A stretch of 37,010 bases of DNA from positions 1-37,010 of the forward strand of contig CACOEZ010000011.1 in the NCBI GenBank assembly GCA_902626385.1, in the 5' to 3' direction. Origin of the DNA: an uncultured SAR86 cluster bacterium. Its GTDB lineage: Bacteria; Pseudomonadota; Gammaproteobacteria; Magnimaribacterales; D2472. The translations under genes and the position numbers were made by a program. Every line of letters starts with the position of its first letter. The stretch's first letter is position 1. This document shows, in pieces, positions 16,879 through 25,879 of the stretch. The notes under the pieces are model-generated. The model ran no database searches and had not been told where the DNA came from. It saw nothing but the letters and a program-made list of their open reading frames with translations.

Positions 16879-18329
16879 TATTGATTTTTTGAATTGTAAA
16901 AATTTAGGTTCGAGTCTTTTATCGAAAAAAGCCTAACCGCAAATATATCTTTAAGATAATTTTGATAATTCTTCCATGGAGCTTTATTACCTTGTTTTGG
17001 CATTTGATTAAGGCCTCTTCGAACATATCCAGAGCTAAAATCAATTAGCTCATCATCTCCATAAGCCGTCTCATCATCGATTGGTTCACAACAAGCAACA
17101 CCTTTTTTATCCATTAAATTTAATAACCTACAAACATATTCGCATGTAAGATCTGCGCGAAGTGTCCATGAAGCATTGACATAACCAAAAGAAATTGCAA
17201 AGTTAGGAACACCGCTCAACATCATACCTTTGTAAGTGAGCCTTTCATTAGGATTAACTTTTTCATTATCAATTGATACATTAATATCATTAAGAGAATT
17301 TAGTTCTATGCCTGTAGCAGTAATAATTATGTCTGCTTCAACTTTTTCTCCAGAACTAAGAAGAATTCCATCAGACTGAAACTCATCTATAGTATCAGTT
17401 ATTACAGAAGCCTTTTTATTATTTATTGCCTCAAATAAATCACTATCAGGAACTAAACATATTCTTTGATCCCAAGGTTTGTACGACGGCGTAAAATGTT
17501 TATCAATATCATAATCTGAACCCAGTTCATCTTTAGCTAATTCTAAAATCTTATGCTTGGTTCTTTCTGGATATTTTCTGGCCATGAAAAATGTAAAACT
17601 TTGGTATAGGATATTTTTCCACCTTATTAAAAAATACGTTAACTTTACCGGGAGAATTTTTCTCAAAGATTTATTGATTGAATCTTCACTTGGTCCTGAG
17701 ACAACATAAGTCGGTGATCTTTGAATCATAACAACATGTTCTGCTTTCTCTGCAATAGCAGGGACAATAGTTATAGCAGTGGCGCCACTTCCAATCACAG
17801 CAATTTTTTTATCTTCGTATTCTAAAGATTCATCCCAAAATTGAGGATGAATAATTTGGCCCTCAAAATTTTCTTGATTTTTAAAATCTGGCATATGAGG
17901 TTTTGTGTAGCTGTAATAACCACCACATAGAAATAGAAAGCTGCAAGTCATATTCACCAATTGATCGTTTTCTTTAATCTCTAGCTCCCAGAGAGATCTT
18001 TCAGAGTTCCAGTTAGCTGAACTAACTTTACTATTTAATAAAATATTGTCTTTTAATTTATATTCATCAATAGTTTCATATAAATACTCCATAATGGAGG
18101 GACCATCAGCAATTGACTTATCGTGAATCCAAGGCTTGAATCTGAAACCTAATGTATGCATGTCTGAATCAGAACGGATACCAGGATATTTAAACAGATC
18201 CCATGTACCACCAATATTATCTCTGCCCTCAAGAATAGAGAAAGATTTGTTTGGACAGGATTTTTTCAGGTTATATCCAGCTGCTATTCCTGAAATTCCT
18301 GCTCCAACTACTATTACGTCCTTATGCAT
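16878..18329 (-). CDS. Flavin-dependent Baeyer-Villiger monooxygenase, EthA-like
   Basis: 483 aa, near the 489 of M. tuberculosis EthA. FAD site GAGISG (9-14), then GGTWDLFKYPGIRSDSDMHTL as in EthA. The type I BVMO fingerprint F-x-G-x-x-x-H-x-x-x-W-D is exact at 155-166, and the NADPH site is GSGATA (180-185). Downstream KPWDQRICLVPDSDLF is also EthA-like. Such enzymes insert oxygen next to ketones using NADPH and O2; the natural substrate is unknown. Cytoplasmic or membrane-associated. TAATAT lies 6 bases before the ATG with no Shine-Dalgarno sequence. It shares a 49-bp divergent gap with the SGNH gene. Confidence 0.9.
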   Translation of the reverse strand: MHKDVIVVGAGISGIAAGYNLKKSCPNKSFSILEGRDNIGGTWDLFKYPGIRSDSDMHTLGFRFKPWIHDKSIADGPSIMEYLYETIDEYKLKDNILLNSKVSSANWNSERSLWELEIKENDQLVNMTCSFLFLCGGYYSYTKPHMPDFKNQENFEGQIIHPQFWDESLEYEDKKIAVIGSGATAITIVPAIAEKAEHVVMIQRSPTYVVSGPSEDSINKSLRKILPVKLTYFLIRWKNILYQSFTFFMARKYPERTKHKILELAKDELGSDYDIDKHFTPSYKPWDQRICLVPDSDLFEAINNKKASVITDTIDEFQSDGILLSSGEKVEADIIITATGIELNSLNDINVSIDNEKVNPNERLTYKGMMLSGVPNFAISFGYVNASWTLRADLTCEYVCRLLNLMDKKGVACCEPIDDETAYGDDELIDFSSGYVRRGLNQMPKQGNKAPWKNYQNYLKDIFAVRLFSIKDSNLNFYNSKNQ

Positions 18330-18366
18330 TTTTAAATATTAATATCTATAGATACTTATGTTGAGT

Positions 18367-18372
18367 TAGAAT
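18367..18372 (+). promoter_or_regulatory. Candidate -10 element of a leaderless transcript (SGNH gene)
   Basis: TAGAAT (5/6) ends 6 bases before the ATG at 18379. There is no Shine-Dalgarno sequence and no clear -35. The whole 49-bp divergent spacer must serve both this gene and the monooxygenase. Confidence 0.4.
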
Positions 18373-18378
18373 TTTACT

Positions 18379-19161
18379 ATGAAATTAACAATTTTGATTA
18401 TTCTTGCATATTCTAATCTTATATTTGCAGATGTGGTAGGCAATCTTGTGAAATTAGAGAATCCAAACCCAACAAGAGTGTTATTTATTGGCAATAGCTA
18501 TCTTTACTATAACGATAGCCTGCATAATCACGTAAGACGAATGGTTGAAGAAACATTCCCAGATAAAATAGATGAACTTGAATTTAAGTCAGCAACAATA
18601 GGCGGATCTAAATTAGCACACCATAATATTGATTACTTGCTAGATAATGAGAATATTGAAGTTTCAAAACCTTTTGAGCTAGTAATTTTACAAGGTGGAA
18701 GCACAGAACCTCTTTCTAAAAAATCGAGAGAAGCCTTTTCAAATAAAGCTAAGAGTTTTGTAAAAAAAATTAATCATACAGGTGCAGACGCTGCCCTATA
18801 TATGATCCATGCCTATGTTGAACCTCATGAAGACTTTGACCCCGATATGATTAATAAAGTTACGAAATCATACTCAGAAACAGGTTCGTTAACTAATTCT
18901 TTAGTTCTGCCAGTAGGGATAGCTTTTAAAAATGCTTATGCAGAAAAACCAAATATTCAACTTCATAAAGATTTTGATGGAACTCATCCAGATCTTCTTG
19001 GAACATACTTATCAGCATGTGTCTTGTTTGCATCGATTTATAAGATTTCACCAAAAGAAATCAAATATAACTATTTTGATCGAATAGGGGATAAAGACAG
19101 ATTATTTTTGCAGCAAATTGCTCACGATACGGTTGAGTCTTACTTTAAATTAAAGTTATAG
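18379..19161 (+). CDS. Secreted SGNH-superfamily hydrolase (DUF4886-like)
   Basis: 260 aa with a signal peptide (cleavage after IFA, residue 17). The SGNH blocks can be followed: VLFIGNSY with candidate nucleophile Ser40, VILQGGSTEP (103-111) in place of the usual GxND block, and DGTHPD with Asp200 and His203 as the remaining catalytic pair. It probably cleaves an ester (carbohydrate acetyl or lipid) in the periplasm; the substrate is unknown. Length and blocks match proteins annotated DUF4886. The stop overlaps that of the convergent alternative oxidase by 6 bp. Confidence 0.75.
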   Translation: MKLTILIILAYSNLIFADVVGNLVKLENPNPTRVLFIGNSYLYYNDSLHNHVRRMVEETFPDKIDELEFKSATIGGSKLAHHNIDYLLDNENIEVSKPFELVILQGGSTEPLSKKSREAFSNKAKSFVKKINHTGADAALYMIHAYVEPHEDFDPDMINKVTKSYSETGSLTNSLVLPVGIAFKNAYAEKPNIQLHKDFDGTHPDLLGTYLSACVLFASIYKISPKEIKYNYFDRIGDKDRLFLQQIAHDTVESYFKLKL

Positions 19162-19758
19162 TTTGTCAGCGTAGTTATGATTTGTTTCGCTATGGTGTTC
19201 TTCATCGGCACGAACACATCTAATTAAATCTGATAATTTTGAATCGCTACCAAGCTTGTAATAACTTATAGCTAATTTTGGAGCAGGAATATTTTCAACC
19301 TTACCAGTTTCTACAAGCTCAAGATATTCTGTATAACTTTTAACAGCTTCATCTTCAAAGTAACCAATCATTCTGTGTGCAGTTCTAGTGAAGAAGACAT
19401 ACATGAACAAATAAAACAAGCCAAAAACTATCTGAGCACAAAGAACAATTAATCTTTCAAAAAAATTAGGCTTAGCAATTTCTATGAAAAACATTAGATG
19501 CATTCTTTCATTTTCAGCTTCAGCAAGCATTTCTCTGATCTGTTCGCCGTAACCAGCTTTCATAACTCTTAAGCTCTTAAAATGCATCCAAACACCAGCA
19601 ACCATACCTGGGACTCCAGCAACAGTTTCCAATACAACAGCACGATGACCGTATCTTTTAGCAAAGAATGTATCTGCTGTAAATCTAAAAAACCTTGTCA
19701 TTGATAGAGCAAAGGCATCAGAGATATTTTCTCTGCTTATTTTATCTAGGATTTGCAT
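19156..19758 (-). CDS. aox: Alternative oxidase (ubiquinol:O2, cyanide-insensitive)
   Basis: A 200-aa di-iron quinol oxidase that passes electrons from ubiquinol directly to O2 without pumping protons. All six iron ligands are present by motif: Glu44 (LET), Glu84 and His87 (NERMH), Glu135 (FEDEA, usually LEEEA), Glu186 and His189 (RADEEHH). Hydrophobic helices at about 47-58 and 102-123 fit monotopic inner-membrane binding. Shorter than plant or fungal forms because it lacks a transit peptide. It stands alone with its own promoter, whose -10 is covered by a palindrome. In Vibrio fischeri aox is controlled by the NO sensor NsrR, so a similar trigger is possible here. Confidence 0.94.
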   Translation of the reverse strand: MQILDKISRENISDAFALSMTRFFRFTADTFFAKRYGHRAVVLETVAGVPGMVAGVWMHFKSLRVMKAGYGEQIREMLAEAENERMHLMFFIEIAKPNFFERLIVLCAQIVFGLFYLFMYVFFTRTAHRMIGYFEDEAVKSYTEYLELVETGKVENIPAPKLAISYYKLGSDSKLSDLIRCVRADEEHHSETNHNYADKL

Positions 19759-19781
19759 AAATAATATAAGAAATATATATA

Positions 19782-19813
19782 AAGTATTATACTTATTATT
19801 TATATTATGTAAA
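19782..19813 (-). promoter_or_regulatory. Promoter of alternative oxidase with palindrome over the -10 box
   Basis: On the minus strand, TTTACA (19813-19808, 5/6) and a perfect TATAAT (19791-19786) are 16 bp apart. The perfect palindrome AAGTATTATACTT (19782-19794) covers the whole -10 element, a classic place for a repressor. The leader would be about 20 nt and lacks a clear ribosome-binding site. Confidence 0.5.
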
Positions 19814-19851
19814 CCTTAAAATATTCAATCTCATAGGATAATATGTGATTT

Positions 19852-20634
19852 ATGAAGTTAGATATTTACTACATTGATGCATTTTCAAGTAACTTGTTTT
19901 CAGGTAACCCAGCTGCTGTAATATTCTCAGATCTTGACGATGAAGTATTAATGCAAAATATAGCTGCAGAAAACAATCTTTCAGAAACAGCTTTTATTAA
20001 TACTAACCAAAATGGAAATCACATTAGATGGTTTTCACCGACAACTGAGGTAAATCTTTGTGGTCACGCAACACTTGCCTCAGCTTATGCTTATTTTAAT
20101 TTCATAAGCCCTGATGAAACTTTAATTTCATTTCAGTCTGCAAGTGGTGAATTAAAAGTATCAAGAACTGATCAAGTATATGAATTAGATTTCCCAAAGG
20201 ATAATTTCGATATTACAGATGCTGTAGATGAAGTTAGAAGTGCAATAGGTATTGAGCCCCTTGAAACTTATTTAGGAGACATAAACATGTTTGCAGTTTT
20301 TGAAAATGAAAAAGCTATTGAAAATATGAACCCTGACTTTAACAAAGTAGCCAACTTAGAAGGTCAAGGTCTAATAGTTTCATCAAGGAGCGTAGATTAC
20401 GATTTTGTTTCAAGATATTTCTGTCCAAAGTATGGAATTAATGAGGATCCAGTTACTGGTTCTGCTCATACAACTCTTATACCTTATTGGTCTGAAAAAT
20501 TAGGTAAGACCTCAATGATTGCTAAACAAATTTCAAAGAGGGGTGGTGAACTGTTTTGCAAAAACTCTACAACGAGAGTTTATATTGGAGGAAAAGCAAA
20601 GTTATATATGAAGGGAGAAATTAAAATAGATTAG
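19852..20634 (+). CDS. PhzF-family epimerase/isomerase
   Basis: A 260-aa protein of the diaminopimelate-epimerase-like fold. Family landmarks: YYIDAFSSNLFSGNPAAV, NNLSETAF with the catalytic-type Glu45 (same number as PhzF Glu45), RWFSPTTEVNLCGHATLA (C70, G71, H72), and SRYFCPKYG with EDPVTGSAHTTL near the end. PhzF isomerises a phenazine precursor, but no other phenazine gene is present, so this is one of the many stand-alone homologues of unknown substrate. TAATAT lies 7 bases before the ATG. The 3' end overlaps the convergent reductase by 4 bp. Confidence 0.9.
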   Translation: MKLDIYYIDAFSSNLFSGNPAAVIFSDLDDEVLMQNIAAENNLSETAFINTNQNGNHIRWFSPTTEVNLCGHATLASAYAYFNFISPDETLISFQSASGELKVSRTDQVYELDFPKDNFDITDAVDEVRSAIGIEPLETYLGDINMFAVFENEKAIENMNPDFNKVANLEGQGLIVSSRSVDYDFVSRYFCPKYGINEDPVTGSAHTTLIPYWSEKLGKTSMIAKQISKRGGELFCKNSTTRVYIGGKAKLYMKGEIKID

Positions 20635-21644
20635 ATTTTAATAATCTGCTTACCAAAATTCTTTCCGGTCAAAACGTCTCTAAGCCCTTGAGGCGCATTT
20701 TCAAAGCCTTCTGTAATAGTTTCCTCATACTTAATTTCGTTATTCTCAACATGTTTCGAAAGAATTTCAGTAACTTCAGCCCATTCATCCATCCATTCAG
20801 TAACAACAAAAAATCTGTGTTCTGGTTTTTCATCTAACTGACCAAGAATTTTAAATGGAGTTTCAGCTTCGATCATATTCGCTTCGTTGTACTGAGATAT
20901 GAATCCACAAATGGGGACCCTTGCACCTTTATTTAAAATTGAAGATATGGCTTTGGTAACCGGGCCACCAACATTTTCGAAATAAACATCTACACCGTTT
21001 TTACAAGCTTTATGAAGATCTGATTCAAAACGTTCAGATTTATAGTCAACACAATCATGAAATCCTAAAGTATCCTTCACAAATGAGCACTTTTCAGGAC
21101 CTCCTGCAATTCCAATAACATTGCATCCATGCATTAATGCTAATTGACCTACAACAGACCCTACAGCACCTGATGCAGCAGAGACAACGACTGTCTCATC
21201 TTTTTTGGGTTTGCCAACTCTTTTAAGTCCAAAATAAGCTGTTCTACCAGGCATACCTACAGCACCAAGATAAGATGATAAAGGTATATTAGAAGAAGGT
21301 ACTTTAAAGATAGATGGATCTGTATCCTTTGTTTTTATAAAAGTTTGCCACCCTTTATGGATACATACATTATCTCCAACAGCATACAAATCTGATTTAC
21401 TTTCTACAATAGTACCGACAGTTTCACCTGTCATAGGTTCACCAATCTTTGCTGGTGCAGCATATGATACCCCATCATTCATTCTGCCCCTCATATACGG
21501 ATCTATGGACAAAAATTTAACTTCAATAAGAATTTCACCATTACCGATTGAATTTATATTTTCCTCAACAAGTTTCCAGCACTCATCTTGAGGCATTCCT
21601 TTTGGTCTTTTGTCTAACAAAAACTTTCTATTTGTGTATTCCAT
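20631..21644 (-). CDS. NADP-dependent medium-chain oxidoreductase, CurA/YncB-like
   Basis: 337 aa, zinc-independent MDR family close to E. coli CurA and the leukotriene B4 12-hydroxydehydrogenase/prostaglandin reductase group. Motifs: SIDPYMRGRM (47-56), MTGETVGTIV, the nucleotide-binding AASGAVGSVVGQ (156-167), YFENVGG and late GKQIIKI. It reduces alpha,beta-unsaturated carbonyls with NADPH; the physiological substrate is unknown and detoxification is likely. AAGGGA just upstream supports the start. It follows tdk by only 10 bp, so both form one minus-strand unit. Confidence 0.9.
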   Translation of the reverse strand: MEYTNRKFLLDKRPKGMPQDECWKLVEENINSIGNGEILIEVKFLSIDPYMRGRMNDGVSYAAPAKIGEPMTGETVGTIVESKSDLYAVGDNVCIHKGWQTFIKTKDTDPSIFKVPSSNIPLSSYLGAVGMPGRTAYFGLKRVGKPKKDETVVVSAASGAVGSVVGQLALMHGCNVIGIAGGPEKCSFVKDTLGFHDCVDYKSERFESDLHKACKNGVDVYFENVGGPVTKAISSILNKGARVPICGFISQYNEANMIEAETPFKILGQLDEKPEHRFFVVTEWMDEWAEVTEILSKHVENNEIKYEETITEGFENAPQGLRDVLTGKNFGKQIIKI

Positions 21645-21654
21645 AATTTCCCTT

Positions 21655-22236
21655 TTAAACTAAATTTGTTAATTCTCTAAAATGTTTTCTACATACAGTT
21701 TTGTAAATATCGTTTCCGCCAACCAGAACTTTTTCACCTTCAAGAATTACCTTTCCCTCAGCATCAAGTCTAACAACCATTGTAGCTTTTTTATCACACT
21801 CACTGCATATTGTTTTAAGTTCATTAAGATTATCAGCAATTGCAAGTAATTCAGAGCTACCATCAAACAACTTTCCTTGAAAATCTGTTCTTATCCCGTA
21901 ACACATCACCGGAATGTTGAGCTCATCTGCGACTTTAGATAACTGCTGTATTTGATTTTTTTCAAGGAATTGAACCTCATCTACAAAAACACAACTAATA
22001 TCATCATGAATAATATCTTTAATATATTTAAAAAAATTGAAATCGTTATCTATTGATATAGCTTCAGCTTCTAATCCAATTCTTGAAACAATTTTATTAT
22101 TAGATTTAACGGCAATATCTTTTGGTAAAAAAAGGATAGTTTTAAGATTACTCTCTTTGTAATTATGATTGGATTGTAATAGGGCGGTTGATTTACCAGC
22201 ATTCATTGTGGAATAAAAAAAATGAAGTTTTGCCAT
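21655..22236 (-). CDS. tdk: Thymidine kinase (type II)
   Basis: 193 aa, salvage of thymidine to dTMP with ATP. The N-terminus MAKLHFFYSTMNAGKST aligns directly with E. coli Tdk; the P-loop S-x-M-N-A-G-K-S is at 9-16, DEVQF at 86-90, and YGIRTDFQGKLF follows. A zinc-type CSEC pair and a later CRKH match the lasso/zinc domain. An ATG at 22245 would add three residues, but it overlaps a perfect TATAAT on the minus strand (22249-22244) that sits 7 bases before the chosen ATG. I therefore prefer 22236, probably on a leaderless mRNA. Confidence 0.93.
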   Translation of the reverse strand: MAKLHFFYSTMNAGKSTALLQSNHNYKESNLKTILFLPKDIAVKSNNKIVSRIGLEAEAISIDNDFNFFKYIKDIIHDDISCVFVDEVQFLEKNQIQQLSKVADELNIPVMCYGIRTDFQGKLFDGSSELLAIADNLNELKTICSECDKKATMVVRLDAEGKVILEGEKVLVGGNDIYKTVCRKHFRELTNLV

Positions 22237-22243
22237 ATACTTC

Positions 22244-22249
22244 ATTATA
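22244..22249 (-). promoter_or_regulatory. -10 element of tdk (leaderless)
   Basis: Perfect TATAAT on the minus strand, ending 7 bases before the preferred tdk ATG at 22236, with no Shine-Dalgarno sequence. It overlaps the alternative upstream ATG, arguing against that start. Confidence 0.5.
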
Positions 22250-22258
22250 TATGGAGAT

Positions 22259-22264
22259 TAGAAT
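22259..22264 (+). promoter_or_regulatory. -10 element of the Smr-like gene (leaderless)
   Basis: TAGAAT (5/6) ends 6 bases before the ATG at 22271. With the tdk -10 only 9 bp away on the other strand, the two divergent promoters are packed into a 34-bp gap. Confidence 0.45.
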
Positions 22265-22270
22265 TTCTGA

Positions 22271-22504
22271 ATGAAAGTTTTTTTAGAAAATGGAATTACA
22301 TGTCTTGATCTTCACGGTGAAAGACATCCAGATGTTGAAAATCTCGTAATAGACTTCGTATATAGAAATCAAGACTTGATACCGCTTTTAATTATTTGTG
22401 GTAACAGTCAGAGAATGATTGCAATTGTAGAAAACTCACTAGAGATTAATTCAATTAAGTTTTCATCGCCTAGATTTGGTATCATACGCATTGAAAAAAT
22501 TTAA
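22271..22504 (+). CDS. Mini Smr-domain-like protein (77 aa)
   Basis: The 77 residues cover little more than a single Smr (MutS2 C-terminal) domain: the LDLHG motif (12-16), an amphipathic helix, then [11 protein letters not shown] (39-49) in the place of the usual IIHGKG loop, and a final beta strand. Smr domains bind or cut branched DNA or cleave mRNA. The degenerate GNS loop in place of TGxG raises doubt about nuclease activity. It precedes glutaryl-CoA dehydrogenase by 4 bp, so both probably share one leaderless mRNA. Confidence 0.65.
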   Translation: MKVFLENGITCLDLHGERHPDVENLVIDFVYRNQDLIPLLIICGNSQRMIAIVENSLEINSIKFSSPRFGIIRIEKI

Positions 22505-22508
22505 TACT

Positions 22509-23666
22509 ATGGAACATCAAGACATACTACTTTTTGAAGAACAGCTAACCGAAGAAGAGTTGATTATTCAACGCTCTGCTAAGGAATACTGTCAACAAGA
22601 ATTATTGCCAAGAATAATTGATGCTAATAGGAATGAAATTTTTGATAGATCTATTTATAAAGAAATGGGGAGTGTTGGATTTCTTGGGGCTCCAATTAAA
22701 GGTTATGGTTGCGCAGGAACAAACTATGTTTCTTATGGTTTGATTGCCAGAGAAATAGAAAGGGTTGATTCAAGTTATAGATCTGCTTTTAGCGTTCAAA
22801 CATCTTTAGCTATGTATGCCATATATGAATTTGGTTCTGATGAGCAAAAAGATTTTTATCTACCTAAGATGGCAACAGGCGAACTTATTGGGTGTTTTGG
22901 ACTGACAGAATCTGATGCAGGCTCTGATCCAGCATCTATGAAAACAAATGCAGTTGAAAAAGATGGCGGTTATATATTGAACGGCTCAAAAACTTGGATT
23001 ACAAATTCTCCAATAGCTGATGTTCTTGTTATTTGGGCAAAAGATCAGCAAGGCGTTTTGAGAGGTTTTATAGTTGATAGAGATAGTAAAGGGCTTTCAA
23101 CCCCAACAATTGATGGCAAATTTGCTTTACGAGCATCAGTAACAGGTCAAATTTTTCTTGAGGATGTTTTTGTTCCTGCAGATAAAATTTTACCTAATGT
23201 TCAAAGTTTTAGAGGACCATTCTCATGTCTTAATATGGCGAGATACGGAATAGCATGGGGAGCAATGGGAGCTGCAGAATTTTGTTGGGATGCTGCTCTT
23301 CAATATTCTCTTGATAGAGAACAATTTGGAAAACCTCTAGCTTCAAAGCAGTTGGTACAAAAGAAGTTGGCTGACATGCAAACAGAAATTACGTTAGGCC
23401 TGCAATCAGTTCTTAGACTTGGAAGACTAATAGATGATAAGAAAATGAAGCCCGAAATGATTTCCTTACTTAAAAGAAATAATTGTCAAAAGGCGCTTGA
23501 TATCGCAAGAATTTCAAGAGATATCCATGGCGGCAACGGCATTAGTGATGAGTATCATGTAATAAGACATTGCATGAACCTTGAAGCTGTAAATACTTAT
23601 GAAGGTACCTCAGACATTCATGGCCTGATTTTAGGTAAAAACCAGACCAATATAGAAGCGTTCTAA
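22509..23666 (+). CDS. gcdH: Glutaryl-CoA dehydrogenase
   Basis: A 385-aa FAD acyl-CoA dehydrogenase that oxidises and decarboxylates glutaryl-CoA to crotonyl-CoA in lysine/tryptophan breakdown. GcdH-type landmarks: [62 protein letters not shown] and NTYEGT with catalytic base Glu365. The ATG at 22509 aligns with known N-termini ([15 protein letters not shown]); a TTG at 22476 would add 11 unlikely residues inside the previous gene. Electrons go to ETF. Its 3' end overlaps the convergent peptidase gene by 4 bp. Confidence 0.92.
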   Translation: MEHQDILLFEEQLTEEELIIQRSAKEYCQQELLPRIIDANRNEIFDRSIYKEMGSVGFLGAPIKGYGCAGTNYVSYGLIAREIERVDSSYRSAFSVQTSLAMYAIYEFGSDEQKDFYLPKMATGELIGCFGLTESDAGSDPASMKTNAVEKDGGYILNGSKTWITNSPIADVLVIWAKDQQGVLRGFIVDRDSKGLSTPTIDGKFALRASVTGQIFLEDVFVPADKILPNVQSFRGPFSCLNMARYGIAWGAMGAAEFCWDAALQYSLDREQFGKPLASKQLVQKKLADMQTEITLGLQSVLRLGRLIDDKKMKPEMISLLKRNNCQKALDIARISRDIHGGNGISDEYHVIRHCMNLEAVNTYEGTSDIHGLILGKNQTNIEAF

Positions 23667-25714
23667 TTCATTAAATATTTATTTAAAAAATCTTCCTGTA
23701 TTTGCAAATACTCCAGAGCAGCTAGTTCACCACAACCTGTAACACAGTGACCTTCATATGCTTGAAACATTGATTCATATGTTTTGCCAAGTGACTTTAA
23801 TTTACTTATAAGATCTTCAGCATGAAAAGGCGGAACAACATTATCATTGGAACCATGAAGAACTAAGACAGGCGCAGTGATATTTTCTATGTGAAGTATT
23901 GGTGAAATTTCCTTTGCATATCTTTGACCTTCCTCAGTTGATAAATCTCCCCATTCGAGTAAAGGCTCTTCATCCCAAGACTGGAACCTGCTAGCTTTTC
24001 TTGCAAAATTATCTAGGAGTTGTTGCTGATCAGTTACTCCTATAGCATTAATACCGCATCTATAGACATCAGGAGTAAATACCAATCCTGCCATAGTTGC
24101 ATAGCCGCCGTAACTTGCTCCAGCAATACAAACTCTATCTTTGTCAGCATATCCATTTTCAACAGCCCAATTAACAGCATCCGTGAGATCATCCTGCATT
24201 TTTTTACCCCACTCAAGATTTCCAGCCATATAATGAGATGCTCCTAAGCCAGTAGATCCCCTGAAATTTGGCTGTAGAACATTTATTCCTCTATTAACCA
24301 TGAATTGCGCCCAACCATCAAATCCAATCCACTGTTGAGTATTTGGCCCACCGTGAGGCATTATTACCATATATTTATGTTTGGTTTTTTTCTTAGTTAG
24401 AGTTAACAATGATGGGATTTCTAAACCATCTCTTGCTTTATAAACAACTTGTTTGGCTCTCACAAGTTTTGATCTGTCTAACCAAGGACTTCTTTGAAAA
24501 AGAAGTTTTACAGTTCCATTATTAAAATCTACTAAGTAGATATCTCCTGGATTATTTGTTCCTGAAACCTGAACTAAGACAACTTTGCTGTCCAGGCTTG
24601 AAGAAACAATAGAGACATTATCTTCTGGAAAAAGTGCTTTGACTGAATAGTAAGCTGTCTCGGATGTCTCATCTAGGAAAACATGTTCTAATTGCATGGA
24701 CCAGTATGACATGCCTGCAAATTCACTAGAGGCACTATATTCATAGGAATTAGCATCTGTTTCTCTGCAACTCCCTGTTAAACCACCAGCATCATAATCA
24801 GGGTCTTGAAAGAGCTTATCTGAAAATTCTCTTGTTTTGGTGTCATATAAATAAAGCGCATTAGTATCGTTTTCTTCAATAAGTTCACCAGATGGTGAAA
24901 ATTTTGATCCAGAAACAACCAATTTGCCTTTATAAGTTCCGATAGGAACAAATCCTGGCTCTTGACACTTAAATTTAAAGTGGACATTCCATTCTTTTGC
25001 ATCCCTATCATATTCATAGAGTGTTCTCTCAATACCCTCATCAATAAGCATACCTATTGGTGTTCCGTCTGGATCAGCAATTTGACCTAATATGGCTTTT
25101 CCTTTCATGTCACCAATATCTGGACCAAAAGCGATAACTTGTCTTCTCCCAGTATGAATATTAACTTTATAGTAGTCCATGATCGAAGGTCTTCTAGAAT
25201 TATTAAATACATATATGTGATCTGGATCATTATGAGCTACATTGTATACAGCCTCATACGCTCTTGAACCCGGCTCTATAATTCTCTTTTTTGAGCCATC
25301 TATATTCATTGCAAATTTCACATATGCATCTATCTTTGAACCTCTTTTAACTCTTGGTTGATACCAAATTCTAGAATCCGTTAACCATCCAGCTCCCCAA
25401 ACCGCGTCATCAGCAGAACCATTGCTTATAGTTCTAGTTTCGTTTGTTTCAAGATCTAGAATCATCATTCCTGAAAATCTCATTGATTCTTCGACTCTGC
25501 GAGATTTGTCTGGCTCAATGTCGCAAACATTATCTTTAATTGTATTTATTATCATGAGTTTTTTGCCATTAGGAGATAATTTGAATGTATTAAAATTTGA
25601 TTTACACGCAAAATGTTCTAACGGTATTAATCCTTCATCAGATTGAAGATCTAAAGAGGCAATAGAAAAAACCAGAACTGAAGAAATAATAGAAAGCTTT
25701 GTAAGTTTGAGCAT
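23663..25714 (-). CDS. S9-family (prolyl oligopeptidase-type) serine peptidase, exported
   Basis: 683 aa: signal peptide (about 20-25 residues), a beta-propeller-like middle with repeated WD/Y-rich blades, and a C-terminal alpha/beta-hydrolase domain. The triad can be placed: Ser534 in GASYGGYAT, Asp624 in HGSNDNVVP, His656 in YEGHCVTG (many relatives have EGHGF here). The oxyanion-side HGGPNTQ motif is present. It probably trims short peptides in the periplasm. AAGGA precedes the ATG. It is divergent from TBDR 3 across 165 bp, suggesting peptide-type cargo for that receptor (inference). Confidence 0.9.
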   Translation of the reverse strand: MLKLTKLSIISSVLVFSIASLDLQSDEGLIPLEHFACKSNFNTFKLSPNGKKLMIINTIKDNVCDIEPDKSRRVEESMRFSGMMILDLETNETRTISNGSADDAVWGAGWLTDSRIWYQPRVKRGSKIDAYVKFAMNIDGSKKRIIEPGSRAYEAVYNVAHNDPDHIYVFNNSRRPSIMDYYKVNIHTGRRQVIAFGPDIGDMKGKAILGQIADPDGTPIGMLIDEGIERTLYEYDRDAKEWNVHFKFKCQEPGFVPIGTYKGKLVVSGSKFSPSGELIEENDTNALYLYDTKTREFSDKLFQDPDYDAGGLTGSCRETDANSYEYSASSEFAGMSYWSMQLEHVFLDETSETAYYSVKALFPEDNVSIVSSSLDSKVVLVQVSGTNNPGDIYLVDFNNGTVKLLFQRSPWLDRSKLVRAKQVVYKARDGLEIPSLLTLTKKKTKHKYMVIMPHGGPNTQQWIGFDGWAQFMVNRGINVLQPNFRGSTGLGASHYMAGNLEWGKKMQDDLTDAVNWAVENGYADKDRVCIAGASYGGYATMAGLVFTPDVYRCGINAIGVTDQQQLLDNFARKASRFQSWDEEPLLEWGDLSTEEGQRYAKEISPILHIENITAPVLVLHGSNDNVVPPFHAEDLISKLKSLGKTYESMFQAYEGHCVTGCGELAALEYLQIQEDFLNKYLMN

Positions 25715-25776
25715 GATTAAAAATCCTTGTTTTAGTAATGTTATAAATTTATAGTATGTTTATATATATATTTCTT

Positions 25777-25795
25777 TAATAATATTCTATTATTA
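25777..25795. promoter_or_regulatory. 19-bp dyad, candidate operator between S9 peptidase and TBDR 3
   Basis: TAATAATA-TTC-TATTATTA is a perfect inverted repeat with 8-bp arms and a 3-bp centre. It lies in the 165-bp divergent gap, which is otherwise made of AT dinucleotide runs (25757-25805). In such DNA a chance dyad is possible. Not a Fur-box match. Confidence 0.3.
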
Positions 25796-25825
25796 TATAT
25801 ATATAGTGCATCTTTATTGCAATTT

Positions 25826-25831
25826 TATAAT
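25826..25831 (+). promoter_or_regulatory. Candidate -10 element of TBDR 3
   Basis: Perfect TATAAT 48 bases before the ATG at 25880, giving a leader of about 42 nt. No good -35 lies at the proper distance, which would suit an activator-dependent promoter with the dyad upstream. Confidence 0.4.
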
Positions 25832-25867
25832 AAAAAAAGCAAAATAACATTGTTATGGATATACATA

Positions 25868-25874
25868 AAGGGGA
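25868..25874 (+). promoter_or_regulatory. Ribosome-binding site that fixes the TBDR 3 start
   Basis: AAGGGGA with 5 bases to the ATG at 25880. It rules out the in-frame TTG at 25817, which would add 21 residues in front of the signal peptide. All three TBDR genes carry the same AGGGGA core. Confidence 0.8.
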
Positions 25875-25879
25875 TTTTT

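Noticed and set aside
22476-22508. Upstream TTG start for glutaryl-CoA dehydrogenase
   Set aside because: It lies within the Smr-like gene and adds residues not found in the family; the ATG at 22509 matches known N-termini.
25757-25808. AT-dinucleotide tract as a possible repeat array or origin
   Set aside because: Only low-complexity AT sequence; no iterons, DnaA boxes or regular repeat units seen.
25817-25879. Upstream in-frame TTG start for TBDR 3
   Set aside because: The ATG at 25880 has AAGGGGA at ideal spacing and begins a proper signal peptide; the -10 box at 25826 also lies inside this extension.
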